The notes under the pieces were generated by a model. It saw only the letters and a list, made by a program, of their open reading frames with translations. It did not search any database and was not told the origin of the DNA. From Oscillospiraceae bacterium (GTDB taxonomy: Bacteria > Bacillota > Clostridia > Oscillospirales > Acutalibacteraceae), in assembly GCA_022650485.1 (NCBI GenBank), contig JALCPP010000007.1:1-64000 (forward strand): a DNA stretch of 64,000 bases, written 5' to 3'. Below, in pieces: positions 1 through 8,999 of the stretch (the first letter of the stretch is position 1; every line of letters begins with the position of its first letter). A program made the translations under genes and the position numbers.

Positions 1-125
1 CAGGGTTCTTAACGAAGGAGCTGTAATGGCGAGCCGTGTACATCGAGAGATGTAAGCACGGTTTTGGGAGGGGTCTGTGCAAACCTGCTACAGAAATATG
101 GTAAGGCGGCACTTTCCTACTCTAC
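1..125 (+). mobile_element. 3' end of a group II intron (domains V and VI)
   Basis: Bases 31-64 fold as a classical domain V: an 8-bp lower stem beginning GAGCCGTG, a 6-bp upper stem TACATC/GATGTA, a GAGA tetraloop, a 2-nt AG bulge and the AGC triad. Domain VI follows: GGGAGG (65-70) pairs with CCTACTC (116-122), leaving A119 unpaired as the branch-point adenosine. The intron then ends in AC at 125, six bases after the bulged A, as expected for the AY 3' end. Domains I-IV and any reverse transcriptase lie upstream of the window. The downstream exon continues in frame as a helicase/methylase gene, so splicing should restore that protein. Confidence 0.85.
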
Positions 126-983
126 TTTATTTCGCAGATCATGACCAGTAAAAGTCCCGTCCGCTCCTGTGAGGACATCGACGAAACGGCGCTCTCCTAC
201 GCCGAAATCAAAGCCCTGTGCGCCGGGGACGAGCGGATCAAGGAGAAGATGGACCTCGACATGGACGTGGCCAAGCTGAAACTCATGAAAGCCAACCATC
301 AGAGCCAGCAGTTCCGGCTGGAGGACAATCTGCTCAAATACTTCCCGGAGGAAATTGAGCGAAATAAAGGGTTCATCAAAGGTCTGGAAACGGATATGAC
401 GACGCTGGAAGCGCACCCGCATCCGAAGGACGGCTTTGCCGGGATGGTGGTGCGGGGCGATTCCCTTACCGACAAGGATAACGCCGGTGCTGCCATTCAG
501 GAAGCGTGTAAAGAAGTCAAGGGACTGGAACCGATGGAGATCGGCAGCTACCGGGGCTTTACCATGTCGCTGTCCGTGGAGGGGTTCGGACAGGATTTCA
601 TCCTCACCCTCAAAGGGCAGATGACCCACCGCGTCACGCTTGGCAAGGACGCGCGCGGCAATCTGATTCGCATCGACAACGCCCTTTCCGATATGCCGAA
701 GCGGTTGCAGAATATTCACGCCCAGCTTGATAATCTCCATTCGCAGATGGATGCGGCGAAAGCCGAGATCGGCAAGCCGTTCCCGCAGGAGGCGGAACTT
801 GCGCAAAAGAGCACCCGTCTCGCGGAGCTGAACGCGCTGCTGGACATCGACAGCCGCGCCCCCGCCCAGCGGCAGGCGTCGGAAGTTCTGGAGAAAAGTG
901 AAAGGCCCTCCGTGCTGGAGAGCCTGAAAACGCCCTGCGTCTGCGGAACGGGCAGAAAACCAGGGCACGAATTGACCCGATAA
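126..983 (+). CDS. ICE helicase/DNA methylase-type giant protein, C-terminal exon
   Basis: This is the last 285 codons of the very large SNF2-like helicase/N6-methylase gene carried by many Clostridia ICEs; the rest is upstream of the intron. Directly after the intron 3' end the frame reads FISQIMTSKSPVRSCED, a conserved stretch of that family, followed by coiled-coil-like Glu/Lys-rich sequence and a low-complexity tail with SVLESLKTP near the end. There is no start codon here because the 5' exon is missing; the first ATG (141) lies inside the conserved motif and should not be used. The protein is thought to protect incoming DNA or suppress restriction during transfer, which is inferred from family context rather than shown here. 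Confidence 0.75.
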   Translation, partial: FISQIMTSKSPVRSCEDIDETALSYAEIKALCAGDERIKEKMDLDMDVAKLKLMKANHQSQQFRLEDNLLKYFPEEIERNKGFIKGLETDMTTLEAHPHPKDGFAGMVVRGDSLTDKDNAGAAIQEACKEVKGLEPMEIGSYRGFTMSLSVEGFGQDFILTLKGQMTHRVTLGKDARGNLIRIDNALSDMPKRLQNIHAQLDNLHSQMDAAKAEIGKPFPQEAELAQKSTRLAELNALLDIDSRAPAQRQASEVLEKSERPSVLESLKTPCVCGTGRKPGHELTR

Positions 984-1003
984 GAAACGGCCCCGGCACG
1001 GAG

Positions 1004-1264
1004 TTATTTTGTGTCGGAGCCGTCATTTTGGGCGGCTGCGGCTTTTGCCCTGCGTTTCTGCTTTTGCTCGGTTTTCTTCCGGCGTTTTTCATCTATCTCA
1101 TGCAGCCAGACGCTGACCGGCGCTTTCCACGGCTCGCTTTTATTCGGGATGTTTTTGACAAGGCTGCGCGGGTTCAGTCCGAGGCGCTTGGCGAGCTCAA
1201 TATCTTCATTGTTCAACCGGCATTTCTTTTTCGCGTCCTGCCACATCTGTTCGCTGTATGCCAT
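1004..1264 (-). CDS. Small conserved ICE protein of unknown function
   Basis: An 86-residue basic protein beginning MAYSEQMWQDAKKKCRL and ending in a Lys/Arg/Ala-rich tail. Small proteins with this opening and the phrase LGLNPRSLVKNIPNKSEPWKAPV recur next to the helicase gene of related ICEs. No catalytic motif or membrane segment is visible; the middle could be a short helical DNA-binding unit, but that is not supported further. It is antisense to its neighbours, with GGGGTG five bases before the ATG as ribosome site. Its promoter would lie in the AT-rich gap shared with the following rightward gene. Confidence 0.6.
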   Translation of the reverse strand: MAYSEQMWQDAKKKCRLNNEDIELAKRLGLNPRSLVKNIPNKSEPWKAPVSVWLHEIDEKRRKKTEQKQKRRAKAAAAQNDGSDTK

Positions 1265-1332
1265 TTTTTCACCCCGCTTTACTCTAAAGATTTTATCATA
1301 TAATACTTGATTTTGAAATCAGGAGGTTTCAT

Positions 1333-2097
1333 ATGAATACGATACCCGTCTACCAATATCCGGCGACCTACGCCCGTGAGCATAATGAACTGGAGATTTA
1401 CCGTGCGTCCCACAAAGCGAACGTAGCCTGCAAGGATGCCATTGAAACGGCCATCCGAGACAATTACCGCAATAATTGTCTCGGCAGCGACACCGCAAAA
1501 CAGGTCATTACCGAGTTTGGATTTGACCGCACTCTCTATGTGCTTGCGAACACCGTCCGCGAGAAAGATTGGGATGGGCGCATTGACCGCAGAAATAAGG
1601 ATTGGGCGCGGACGATTCCTGTTTTTGACGATGAGAACGGCTTTGGGGATAATCGAAACTTGGAATTTATCGTAGATAGAGCGCATCCCGGTCTGGTAGA
1701 CCTTTTCATCAATCAGGCGCGGCGCGAATATCTGCTGACCCAACCTCTGACCAAAGAGGACATTCAGTCGGAAGCCGCGCGTCTGCTCCGACGTCTGCAA
1801 TCCGAACGTGAGCCGAACAGTCCCAGCGGGACGCATTTCATGGCGCAGCTCTCGCCGGATTTCCTGATCCGCGCTTCCACCAAAGACCAAGACCGGCTGT
1901 TCGCGCTGCTGCCGTTCAAGTCACTGTCGTTCTCTGCACTCAAGGATCGGAAAGGGATTTTCGCCTTCATCCAAAAGGATGAAAACCGCGACCAGCCTCT
2001 CCGCCAGCGCAAACCGTCCGTGCGCAAAAAGCTGCAAAAAACACAGGTCGAGCCAAAGTCGCCCGCCTTATCCAAGGGCAAAGAAATGGAGCTGTGA
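1333..2097 (+). CDS. DUF3849 domain protein
   Basis: 254 residues; AGGAGG sits eight bases before the ATG. The first ~140 residues match the DUF3849 pattern in wording and order: IPVYQYPATYAREHNE, ANVACKDAIE, ITEFGFDRTLYVLANTV, DGRIDRRNKDWA and a closing FINQARREY. The C-terminal half is charged and ends in a basic tail. DUF3849 proteins are found in Clostridia ICEs between the helicase and the mobilisation genes; their role is unknown. The stop codon is separated by one base from the start of the MobC gene, so the two are probably translationally coupled. Confidence 0.75.
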   Translation: MNTIPVYQYPATYAREHNELEIYRASHKANVACKDAIETAIRDNYRNNCLGSDTAKQVITEFGFDRTLYVLANTVREKDWDGRIDRRNKDWARTIPVFDDENGFGDNRNLEFIVDRAHPGLVDLFINQARREYLLTQPLTKEDIQSEAARLLRRLQSEREPNSPSGTHFMAQLSPDFLIRASTKDQDRLFALLPFKSLSFSALKDRKGIFAFIQKDENRDQPLRQRKPSVRKKLQKTQVEPKSPALSKGKEMEL

Positions 2098-2098
2098 C

Positions 2099-2437
2099 AT
2101 GGCGAATCGCAACCGGCAAATTCAGCTCAAGTTCCGCGTTACCCCGCAGGAGCGTGAAATGATCGAACAGAAGATGGCGCAGCTCGGCACGAAAAACATG
2201 GCGGCGTATCTCCGCAAAATCTCCATCGATGGCTATGTCATCCGGCTGGAACTGCCGGAGCTGAAGGAAATGGTTTCCCTCCTGCGCCGGTCCAGCAACA
2301 ACTTAAACCAGCTTACCAAGCGGGTGCATGAAACAGGACACGTTTACGACGCGGATTTGGAGGATATCGCCCAGAATCAGGAACGGTTATGGCGGGCGGC
2401 TACTGATATTCTCGCCGTGCTTGCGAAATTGAAATAG
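2099..2437 (+). CDS. mobC: MobC-like relaxosome accessory protein
   Basis: 112 residues from the ATG one base after the preceding stop; a longer in-frame opening inside the upstream gene was not used. The order FRVTPQEREMIEQKMAQLGTKNMAAYLRK followed by NNLNQLTKRVHETG is the ribbon-helix-helix plus helical pattern of MobC/plasmid mobilisation relaxosome proteins. These bind oriT DNA and help the relaxase nick. The relaxase gene is not adjacent as usual but lies 6.7 kb downstream, beyond the CD1845 gene and the restriction-type operon. A strong terminator follows at once. Confidence 0.85.
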   Translation: MANRNRQIQLKFRVTPQEREMIEQKMAQLGTKNMAAYLRKISIDGYVIRLELPELKEMVSLLRRSSNNLNQLTKRVHETGHVYDADLEDIAQNQERLWRAATDILAVLAKLK

Positions 2438-2457
2438 GGGCGTATGTCCCGAAAGAC

Positions 2458-2497
2458 AGGGCGGTTTACGACGTGTAAGCCGCCCTGCTATTTTTTT
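2458..2497 (+). terminator. Intrinsic terminator after mobC
   Basis: A 12-bp stem (2458-2469 with 2475-2486, one wobble) with a 5-nt loop is followed after four bases by seven T. It ends the DUF3849-mobC transcript. Confidence 0.85.
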
Positions 2498-2565
2498 GCC
2501 GCATCCTTGCAAAAAACAGCATAGGCGTTATAGTTGTATTAGAAATTGTAAAGGGGGCCGATACT

Positions 2566-2856
2566 ATGAGGCTGATACTGAAAATACTCGTCGCGCCGGT
2601 TATTGTGGTCCTGACCGTTTTCGTCTGGATCTGCTCCGCTCTGCTGTACTGTTCAACGTGGGTATTCGGCCTTGCAGGAACGGTCCTCGGCATCTTCGGT
2701 GTGCTGGCACTGGTTACCCATCAGGTTACAAACGGGATCATCCTGCTGGTGATGGCGTTTCTCGTAAGTCCATATGGAATCCCGATGGCGGCGGCGTGGC
2801 TGCTCGGTAAAATACAGGATTTAAGGTACGCGATTCAGGATCGGGTGTACGGGTAA
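2566..2856 (+). CDS. CD1845 family small membrane protein
   Basis: 96 residues with two or three hydrophobic helices: residues ~8-33, ~40-60 and ~65-85. The stretch MAFLVSPYGIPMAAAWLLGKI matches the CD1845 family found beside relaxase genes in Clostridia ICEs; function unknown, probably inner membrane. The ATG has AAAGGGGGCC upstream. In related elements this gene directly precedes the relaxase, so the leftward operon that follows looks like an insertion into this junction. Confidence 0.75.
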   Translation: MRLILKILVAPVIVVLTVFVWICSALLYCSTWVFGLAGTVLGIFGVLALVTHQVTNGIILLVMAFLVSPYGIPMAAAWLLGKIQDLRYAIQDRVYG

Positions 2857-2890
2857 AAGGAATAAGCATTGATTATAGCTATTCATAGGC

Positions 2891-5800
2891 TTATTCATGA
2901 ACAACATACTCCAATGGACGGATCATGCCTTCAATCATATTAATCTCATCTTCCGTGCAATGATAACGCTCATATAGCTGAGCATCAGTCCACGTATGTT
3001 TATAGTCAAGATATGGGACAAAGCGGAAATTGCTTTTTGAAATATTCATTGAAGAATAAGTCTCATGAAGTAAAAATCTTGGGAATTTCAAAGTCATATA
3101 CTTCGCAAAATTTTCAGCTTCCAGTTTCGAATCGAAAGCTGATAACAACAGATAAGAATCCGTAAATGCTGAGTTCGGATAAAGAAGCTGTACAGTTGAA
3201 ATAACGCGATACCCAATACTGGGATCAACGCCAACCTCACCGCCACGTGGAACGACCTTACCAATTATAACTTTATATTTTGGAAGCAAATCCTTTTGTT
3301 TTCCTACTTGGTCTTCATTAATATATGTTACTGCCATACTATTGCTTTTTTGGCTGCAAAACAATGCGATCGTATGTTTTGCATCAGGTTCGTCTTGTCC
3401 TCGAAAATTAGATGAAATTCTGAACACATTTCTGGTATAGACGTAATCGCCCATTTTTTTATCTGAACATTCTTCTACACGTTTCATGAGCTGTACAGAT
3501 TCATTATTCCGTATAAAAATATCGTATTCAGACAGCTTTCGGAACAGAGTTGTCACTTTATTACCGCGAACAGATACCACCTCGCAGTCACCATCATATG
3601 TGTTATCCCAAAGAAAATAATTGACGCCACCAACAATTGCAACGCCTTTAAAAAGCACTTCATTATCAGTGTAATCTACAATTTTTCGTAAGTGCATATC
3701 TTGTAGCATTACAGCTCGGAATTCATCAAGTCCTTTTCCACCTGCAAACCAACGGGATGGGGTAATCATAGACAAATAGTCAGGATTAAGATTTTTCGCC
3801 TGCTCAACAAACAATTGATATACAGGTTTTGCACTATATCCTTTTCCTCCGCCATCCATGACTTGATAGGGCGGATTACCTACCACTGCATCAAACTTCA
3901 TATTCCCACCACAGTCCTTATTCCAGTATGAACATTTGAGAACTCTCTTTGTAAAGTTCTCCGGCTTATTTTTAAGCATGTTAATAAGGTCGTCGAAGTA
4001 ATGTGCATTAACCTTGGCATCCCTGTAGCCGACCAGTGTACGCCGCGTGATAAATTTTGCCATCGGCGTCTTACAGATAACGAATATATTTTCGCGCACA
4101 GTTTCATCCCAGAGTTTTTGCTGCAATTCCTCATCGAGTTGTTCCGCCGAATGTGCGGAGCATTTTGTTCGGTAAATGCTGTAGGTAACATAGAGGGGAT
4201 ATAAACCGGTTTTTGAATTAATCTCCAGTATCTGCGCTTTTGTATTGGAAAATGTGTTGGCTGTCACCTTACCGCGATCCACAAATCTCGGCTCGTTCAA
4301 AAGTTCCGTATGCGTTTCATTGTAGAAGTCATACCCGCCGATGCAGTCGCTCATGTGCATATTTACAACACGCCATGGGGTCAGCACGGTTTCCTTATCT
4401 GGGTTTTTGAAGCAGGAGAACAGAGCGGTAATCTTCTTCACGCGTTCCAGAGGAAGGAGGCTGTCAGCATTGTATGCTTCAGCTCTGATCTTGCGTCCGG
4501 CAGCAATAAAAACTTCCGGATCATAGTATTTAATAAAGCTTTTGAAAGTCGCTTTTGTAACTCCGGCAGGCATAAATTCATCCCATGATTTATCATCTAC
4601 AATAGCGGTAAGCTGATTAATAGTGATATCTTCAGTGATGTTGATGTCAGCTCCGTAAATTAAAAGCGGTATTCTGATGGAAATGCCACGCAGGATAGAA
4701 ATAGCGTCTGACTTCTGCTTGCGTTTTTCCTGGAGTTCCTTTAGTCTTGCCTCTTCCTCCGGAGAACGATCCTCTCTACTCTTTTTCTTGATGCGTTCGA
4801 TTTCTTCATATTGCTCATCAGTAAAGCCCTGATGGTTTATATCTATCTCACTGGTTTTGGGTGCTGCTTTTGATACGCCCATAATGCCCTTTAGGTCTTT
4901 GAATTTTTCGAGATCAAGCTTATCCAGCTTGAGAAGTTCATCATTGTAAAGATTGATGTCATCAAAGCCATTCTGCACGGCTCGCTCGGCATAGGCGCGC
5001 TTGAGTTGTTGCAGGAGTTTGTTTGTATCGTACTGCTTCATCTCTGTACCGCTGACAGAAATCACTGGGCAGTAATTGAGGAATTCGCCCATAATGACCT
5101 TGTCCGATTCCGTAGCCTTTCCGGCTTTCGTCGAGAGCGCAGCAGCCTCTGCAAGCATTTTCAGAGTACGGTCGGGAGCAAAGTCAAAAACGAAGCAGTT
5201 CTGCTTGACCTGTCCATTTTTTTTGCAGGGGGACTGTACGCGGAATATGGTCTGCAAGTAACTTGACGCAGAAGTTGAGAAAGAACCTGCAAGCATGAAT
5301 ACGGCAGTCCATTCTGGCACGGTCACACCGGTGGTCAGTTTGCCGCAGGAGAGTGTGATGGTATAGCCATCGTCACCGGCTGCGGCGATAGCATCCTGAA
5401 CCTTTTTCAGGGCATCCTCAGATTTTTCTTCCTCATCGCCATCTCCGGCAACGTTCACAATTTCAAATGCTCCGCTACCGAATACAGGGTGCTTTTTCAG
5501 CAGCTTGCTGAGTGCCCTTGCCTCCCGAACGCCGGGAACCATCCAGAGCGTATGGCGAAACAGCTTACGGTATTCTTCGTTGGAATATGGATAACAACTT
5601 GTTTCGTTCTCCGCTGTAATCAGGTTCAGAAAGCTCCACACATCTTTTTCATGGTAAAAGTCTCCGACACTCTTTCCGGCTGGAATTCCGGTTCCGTCAT
5701 GGTGCAAACTGCCTGTCCATGTTCGGAAGAATTCGTGGAAATTGAAAGCCTTATCTTCTAATTCTACATAACGAGCCTCTGAAATAATCTGGCCAAGATC

Positions 5801-6913
5801 ATATGTGTAAATCCAAAGCTCCGGGAGTTCGTCATAAGGGTTGGAGTCGCCGAAATGTTCAGCATCCCAACCTTTTTTGCTCCGTTGCTCCATGACATAA
5901 TCCCATGTATAGATATTGTCATCGTAGTCTTTTAAGATATTAAACGGAGTGCCGGATAGCGCAAGGAACTTCGTATTATATCCACTGTTCTCCTTGACAA
6001 TTTTTTTGATGACTTCATCGCCAAGAGCTGTAGTCGTGCCTTCATGAGCTTCGTCAACGATAACCAAATCCCAGTTCTGGGCGAATACCGTATCGTTCTT
6101 ATCAAACTTACCGCCGACAGTTGCAGAACCTCTCAAATCTTGAATTGAGGCAAAATACACGAATTTCTTGCCACTTGATAGCAAATAGTCAATATCCGTT
6201 CCGGTATTTTTTGAGCCGTAGAGGTAATTGTCCGCACCGTGAAAGATTTTGCCGAAGTCCTCATACCAGCCTTTATCAACAACAGGGCGATGCGTAATGA
6301 TAATCGTTTTGGAGTACCCGGATTTCTTTACCACGTCGAGGGCTGACAGCGTTTTGCCGAAGCGCATTTTTGCGTTCCAGAGCATACGGTTGTTGGTTTT
6401 AAACTGCTTAATGGTCTTGAAAATGGCATCTTCCTGTTCCGGCCTGAATATGATTGGCACAAAATTTTCAGCACCCGTGTTGGTGAAATTAGGCTGATCT
6501 TTTTTGACTGCATCAATTGCTTTCTGTATGGTCTGAAAATTGGTCTCGAACCACTCTCTACTGGTCGAGTTTTTCATCTTCTTTTTTGGAATTCCGGAAT
6601 TTTCAAGCACACGATGAACATCATAATCGCGGAATGGTTTCAGTTCATAACTGCCTTTATCGTTTTTGACTGTGCGAACAGCAAGTTCCGTGTGCAGCAA
6701 ATGAGGTATCAATCCGGCAGTATTCGTGTATTGCCGGATTCGCTTGAGCGCTGCTTGATTCAATTCTTTGCTGTTGGGAGAAAGGCTGTCGATTGGACTA
6801 TCCGTGTAGAGCGAGGCGTCGCCCACCTTAAGCAGTCCCTTATGCGTTTCAGAGTTAATTTCAAAGACATAAATGACCTTATAGCAAAAAGCCGAGCCAA
6901 ATTTTTTGCTCAT
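2891..6913 (-). CDS. SF2 helicase plus Eco57I-type N6-adenine methylase, restriction-type enzyme
   Basis: A 1340-residue multidomain protein. Residues 1-100 resemble a GIY-YIG/T5orf172-like unit (VIYVFEI, LLKVGD, then a conserved His at HTEL). Residues ~160-650 are a superfamily 2 helicase: KMRFGKT (182-188) as motif I, VDEAH (286-290), SGTP (320-323) and a TTGVTVPEW...RVQSPC segment for motifs V-VI. A coupling region follows. The methylase has VLTPWRVV near 844 (motif X-like), ILEINSKTG near 897 (SAM loop-like) and NPPY at 1013-1016 (catalytic motif IV). The last ~200 residues probably recognise DNA. This resembles single-chain Type ISP or Type IIG/I-like enzymes, but without an obvious Mrr nuclease at the N-terminus. 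The start overlaps the previous gene by 4 bp (ATGA). The gene is more AT-rich than its ICE neighbours. Confidence 0.8.
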   Translation of the reverse strand: MSKKFGSAFCYKVIYVFEINSETHKGLLKVGDASLYTDSPIDSLSPNSKELNQAALKRIRQYTNTAGLIPHLLHTELAVRTVKNDKGSYELKPFRDYDVHRVLENSGIPKKKMKNSTSREWFETNFQTIQKAIDAVKKDQPNFTNTGAENFVPIIFRPEQEDAIFKTIKQFKTNNRMLWNAKMRFGKTLSALDVVKKSGYSKTIIITHRPVVDKGWYEDFGKIFHGADNYLYGSKNTGTDIDYLLSSGKKFVYFASIQDLRGSATVGGKFDKNDTVFAQNWDLVIVDEAHEGTTTALGDEVIKKIVKENSGYNTKFLALSGTPFNILKDYDDNIYTWDYVMEQRSKKGWDAEHFGDSNPYDELPELWIYTYDLGQIISEARYVELEDKAFNFHEFFRTWTGSLHHDGTGIPAGKSVGDFYHEKDVWSFLNLITAENETSCYPYSNEEYRKLFRHTLWMVPGVREARALSKLLKKHPVFGSGAFEIVNVAGDGDEEEKSEDALKKVQDAIAAAGDDGYTITLSCGKLTTGVTVPEWTAVFMLAGSFSTSASSYLQTIFRVQSPCKKNGQVKQNCFVFDFAPDRTLKMLAEAAALSTKAGKATESDKVIMGEFLNYCPVISVSGTEMKQYDTNKLLQQLKRAYAERAVQNGFDDINLYNDELLKLDKLDLEKFKDLKGIMGVSKAAPKTSEIDINHQGFTDEQYEEIERIKKKSREDRSPEEEARLKELQEKRKQKSDAISILRGISIRIPLLIYGADINITEDITINQLTAIVDDKSWDEFMPAGVTKATFKSFIKYYDPEVFIAAGRKIRAEAYNADSLLPLERVKKITALFSCFKNPDKETVLTPWRVVNMHMSDCIGGYDFYNETHTELLNEPRFVDRGKVTANTFSNTKAQILEINSKTGLYPLYVTYSIYRTKCSAHSAEQLDEELQQKLWDETVRENIFVICKTPMAKFITRRTLVGYRDAKVNAHYFDDLINMLKNKPENFTKRVLKCSYWNKDCGGNMKFDAVVGNPPYQVMDGGGKGYSAKPVYQLFVEQAKNLNPDYLSMITPSRWFAGGKGLDEFRAVMLQDMHLRKIVDYTDNEVLFKGVAIVGGVNYFLWDNTYDGDCEVVSVRGNKVTTLFRKLSEYDIFIRNNESVQLMKRVEECSDKKMGDYVYTRNVFRISSNFRGQDEPDAKHTIALFCSQKSNSMAVTYINEDQVGKQKDLLPKYKVIIGKVVPRGGEVGVDPSIGYRVISTVQLLYPNSAFTDSYLLLSAFDSKLEAENFAKYMTLKFPRFLLHETYSSMNISKSNFRFVPYLDYKHTWTDAQLYERYHCTEDEINMIEGMIRPLEYVVHE

Positions 6914-7896
6914 GGTCTTGCCTCCTTCACCAAAGATTTATATTCCAGAATCACTTTCGAACGCCAATCTTTTATAAGACAAAGTTTAGCAAATACTTCA
7001 TTCTGGGGTTCCATTGAATCATTTATATAGCCCTCATCAAACAGACTCAATTGATTACCGTCTTCTTTAACTTCACCGTAAGGGATGGTATATGTCATGC
7101 CGTCCATTTGCCATAGATTCCATGAGATGATTGTGGCGATTGATTCTAATTCGTGTATGGTCGGATCGCGTTGAAGTTTAAATCGAACGTTATCAATAAA
7201 GGTATAAAGCAAATTTTCTCGCGCCAACAGAAGATTGTCACCTTGAAATTCATAAGCATATACGCTTTGAAAGGCCCGTTTCGTCCATTTGAACCATTCT
7301 GATTCTTCGTCAGTGTTCTCATTGACAATACGAAGTTTTCGGTCTAATAGTCCAATCCTTGATGGCAAAGCAATTATTTTTCCCGTAGTGGTATCGTATC
7401 TGCTTACCAGATATGGAGCTTCACCGCAGGAGATTTCCATGCGCTTTGCATCGACATACTTTTGCCATGTTCCGCCTTTTTTATTGGGAAATACAATTGG
7501 CTTGGCCTTTGCTACCCAAGAAGTGCCTCGCGGTGTATTGAATACATTTTTTCTGCCGAACCATGCCTCATCAATAAGGTTGTTCTGAGCATTACATATC
7601 CAGGACGGAGTGAATACCTCTGCTTTGTCCCTTGTACGAGAGATTTGATCTGTTTGTGCCTTAGTTATCCGGGGCTGTATAACCTTTGAGTAATTTCCTG
7701 TTATTTGCGTTGCTTCTATCGATTTTTTCGCCCCATATTCTTCACCGAATTGAACGTAGTCTTCCGTGGCCCAAATGATATTTCTGCCAGTAGTATGGTC
7801 AAGGAGGATAATGTGAAGCAGCAAGCTGCTGTAATCAGCTATATCCCGTTCAAGAATATCAATTTCAGGATTAACTTGCACTTGCTCACCTTCCAA
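6910..7896 (-). CDS. Methylase-like restriction subunit without NPPY motif
   Basis: 328 residues. EVFTP at 93-97 is the motif X signature of gamma-class N6-adenine methylases, followed by WICNAQNNLID. MEISCGEAPYL (~153-163) and AYEFQGDNLLLARENLL correspond to the SAM-pocket and motif II/III regions. No NPPY/DPPY catalytic motif can be found, so it is probably not active alone. It may pair with the 1340-aa protein, which has its own NPPY, as a specificity or SAM-binding partner. Proteins of this type are often annotated restriction endonuclease subunit M. The 4-bp overlap with the next gene suggests fixed stoichiometry. Confidence 0.65.
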   Translation of the reverse strand: MEGEQVQVNPEIDILERDIADYSSLLLHIILLDHTTGRNIIWATEDYVQFGEEYGAKKSIEATQITGNYSKVIQPRITKAQTDQISRTRDKAEVFTPSWICNAQNNLIDEAWFGRKNVFNTPRGTSWVAKAKPIVFPNKKGGTWQKYVDAKRMEISCGEAPYLVSRYDTTTGKIIALPSRIGLLDRKLRIVNENTDEESEWFKWTKRAFQSVYAYEFQGDNLLLARENLLYTFIDNVRFKLQRDPTIHELESIATIISWNLWQMDGMTYTIPYGEVKEDGNQLSLFDEGYINDSMEPQNEVFAKLCLIKDWRSKVILEYKSLVKEARP

Positions 7897-7917
7897 TATA
7901 ATTAAGATTAACTATTG

Positions 7918-8742
7918 TCAAATACTCTGCCGTACCAGTTCGTCGAGTGTTTTACCGTCCTTGCTCTTCCATTCGACCCAGCCGTTGTTGCTACCGCCGA
8001 GGACAAAATCAGCGGCCCCGCTGGGTGTTTTGAATCCTATTATTTTTTTGAGATAATACTTGCCGTCACTCTGCTTAGTAATAGTTCCATCACCAAGTAG
8101 CGCCTTGCGTCGAGCATTATAGCTTTCTAATTTTGCCGGATGTGAAAAGTCAATTTCAGAATTCGGTTGCACCTCAAAATGTTCACCAGTATAGACACCA
8201 TAGGCAACCACTCCCCGTCTTGACGTGGTAAAGACATTTTGAGCATCAACACCACTCATCCGATAACCCAGTGTTGCCATAACAAATTCGATTTCCTCAT
8301 AGATTTCCTCTATCAACGGAAAATCATATTCTGAAATTTTGTATTTTGGAACTGCTTTGTTATCCACGCGGTAACGATTAGCATCAATGGCACGTTGAAT
8401 CGAATATTTTTCAAGTCCACTGATTATATTCAGCGTAAAATGTTCGTCGTTTGCCAGAAACAAAATGGCCTTATTCCAGAAATCTTTTTTTGCATTGTGA
8501 TCGTCAAGTCTCGTAATGCCATTTCGGGTCTGCCCTATGTATATCTGCGTCAACGCTCCGGTTTCATCATTGATGAGGAAATATACACCGGGGTTGTCAG
8601 TGCCGGTCAAAGTTTTTGCTTCGTTGAGATACGGGCGCGGTACTACAAATGCTTTGATTGTAGAAAGTGGACGCATATAGATTCGGATACCGTCTGGTTC
8701 TCCGTTGTGAAAAATGATTTCTATTCTTTTTGCCTTACCCAT
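7918..8742 (-). CDS. GIY-YIG nuclease with C-terminal DUF4357
   Basis: 274 residues from the ATG at 8742, chosen because GGAGG lies seven bases upstream; an in-frame ATG at 8766 lies further inside the preceding gene. GVYFL (~52-56) and IYIGQT (~67-72) form the GIY-YIG core, followed by an Arg and His in ITRLDDH. The last ~55 residues have the DUF4357 pattern: GDGTITKQSDGKYYL, FKTPSGAADFVLG, NGWVEWKSKDGKTL. Such proteins accompany restriction systems; a DNA nicking or cleavage role is inferred. It overlaps the controller gene by 8 bp and is followed 21 bp later by the methylase-like subunit. Confidence 0.75.
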   Translation of the reverse strand: MGKAKRIEIIFHNGEPDGIRIYMRPLSTIKAFVVPRPYLNEAKTLTGTDNPGVYFLINDETGALTQIYIGQTRNGITRLDDHNAKKDFWNKAILFLANDEHFTLNIISGLEKYSIQRAIDANRYRVDNKAVPKYKISEYDFPLIEEIYEEIEFVMATLGYRMSGVDAQNVFTTSRRGVVAYGVYTGEHFEVQPNSEIDFSHPAKLESYNARRKALLGDGTITKQSDGKYYLKKIIGFKTPSGAADFVLGGSNNGWVEWKSKDGKTLDELVRQSI

Positions 8743-8965
8743 GGTGCGCCTCCACTGCCGTCCCATCTTGAATTAAGTCTATAATATCGCCTATATTTAC
8801 ATGAAGCGTAGCGCATATTTTCCCTAGTATTGCAAGTGAAACTTCTTCGTCACGACGCAGTTTCGTCATTGTATTGGGAGCAATTCCAGCGGCTTTCCGC
8901 AAGTCAGCTTTGCTCATCTTTTTATCCACCAACAACTTCCACAGCTTGTTGTAAGAAACGGTCAT
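8735..8965 (-). CDS. Xre-family helix-turn-helix controller
   Basis: 76 residues from the ATG at 8965, preceded by GGAGG with an eight-base spacer; an in-frame ATG at 9031 lies upstream of the predicted promoter -10 and is rejected. The fold is a compact five-helix Cro/C1 type: SYNKLWKLLVDKKMSKADLRKAAGIAPNTMTKLRRD, then LAILGKICATLHVNIGDI. It heads the restriction-type operon and its promoter carries a palindrome over the -10 box, so it is likely an autoregulating controller comparable to C proteins of restriction-modification systems. Confidence 0.75.
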   Translation of the reverse strand: MTVSYNKLWKLLVDKKMSKADLRKAAGIAPNTMTKLRRDEEVSLAILGKICATLHVNIGDIIDLIQDGTAVEAHHG

Positions 8966-8999
8966 TATTGTGACCTCCGGTTTCATCGCATAATATAGC

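Noticed and set aside
117-968. 283-codon open frame antisense to the helicase/methylase exon
   Set aside because: It mirrors a gene whose protein sequence clearly belongs to a known family; no ribosome site, typical shadow frame.
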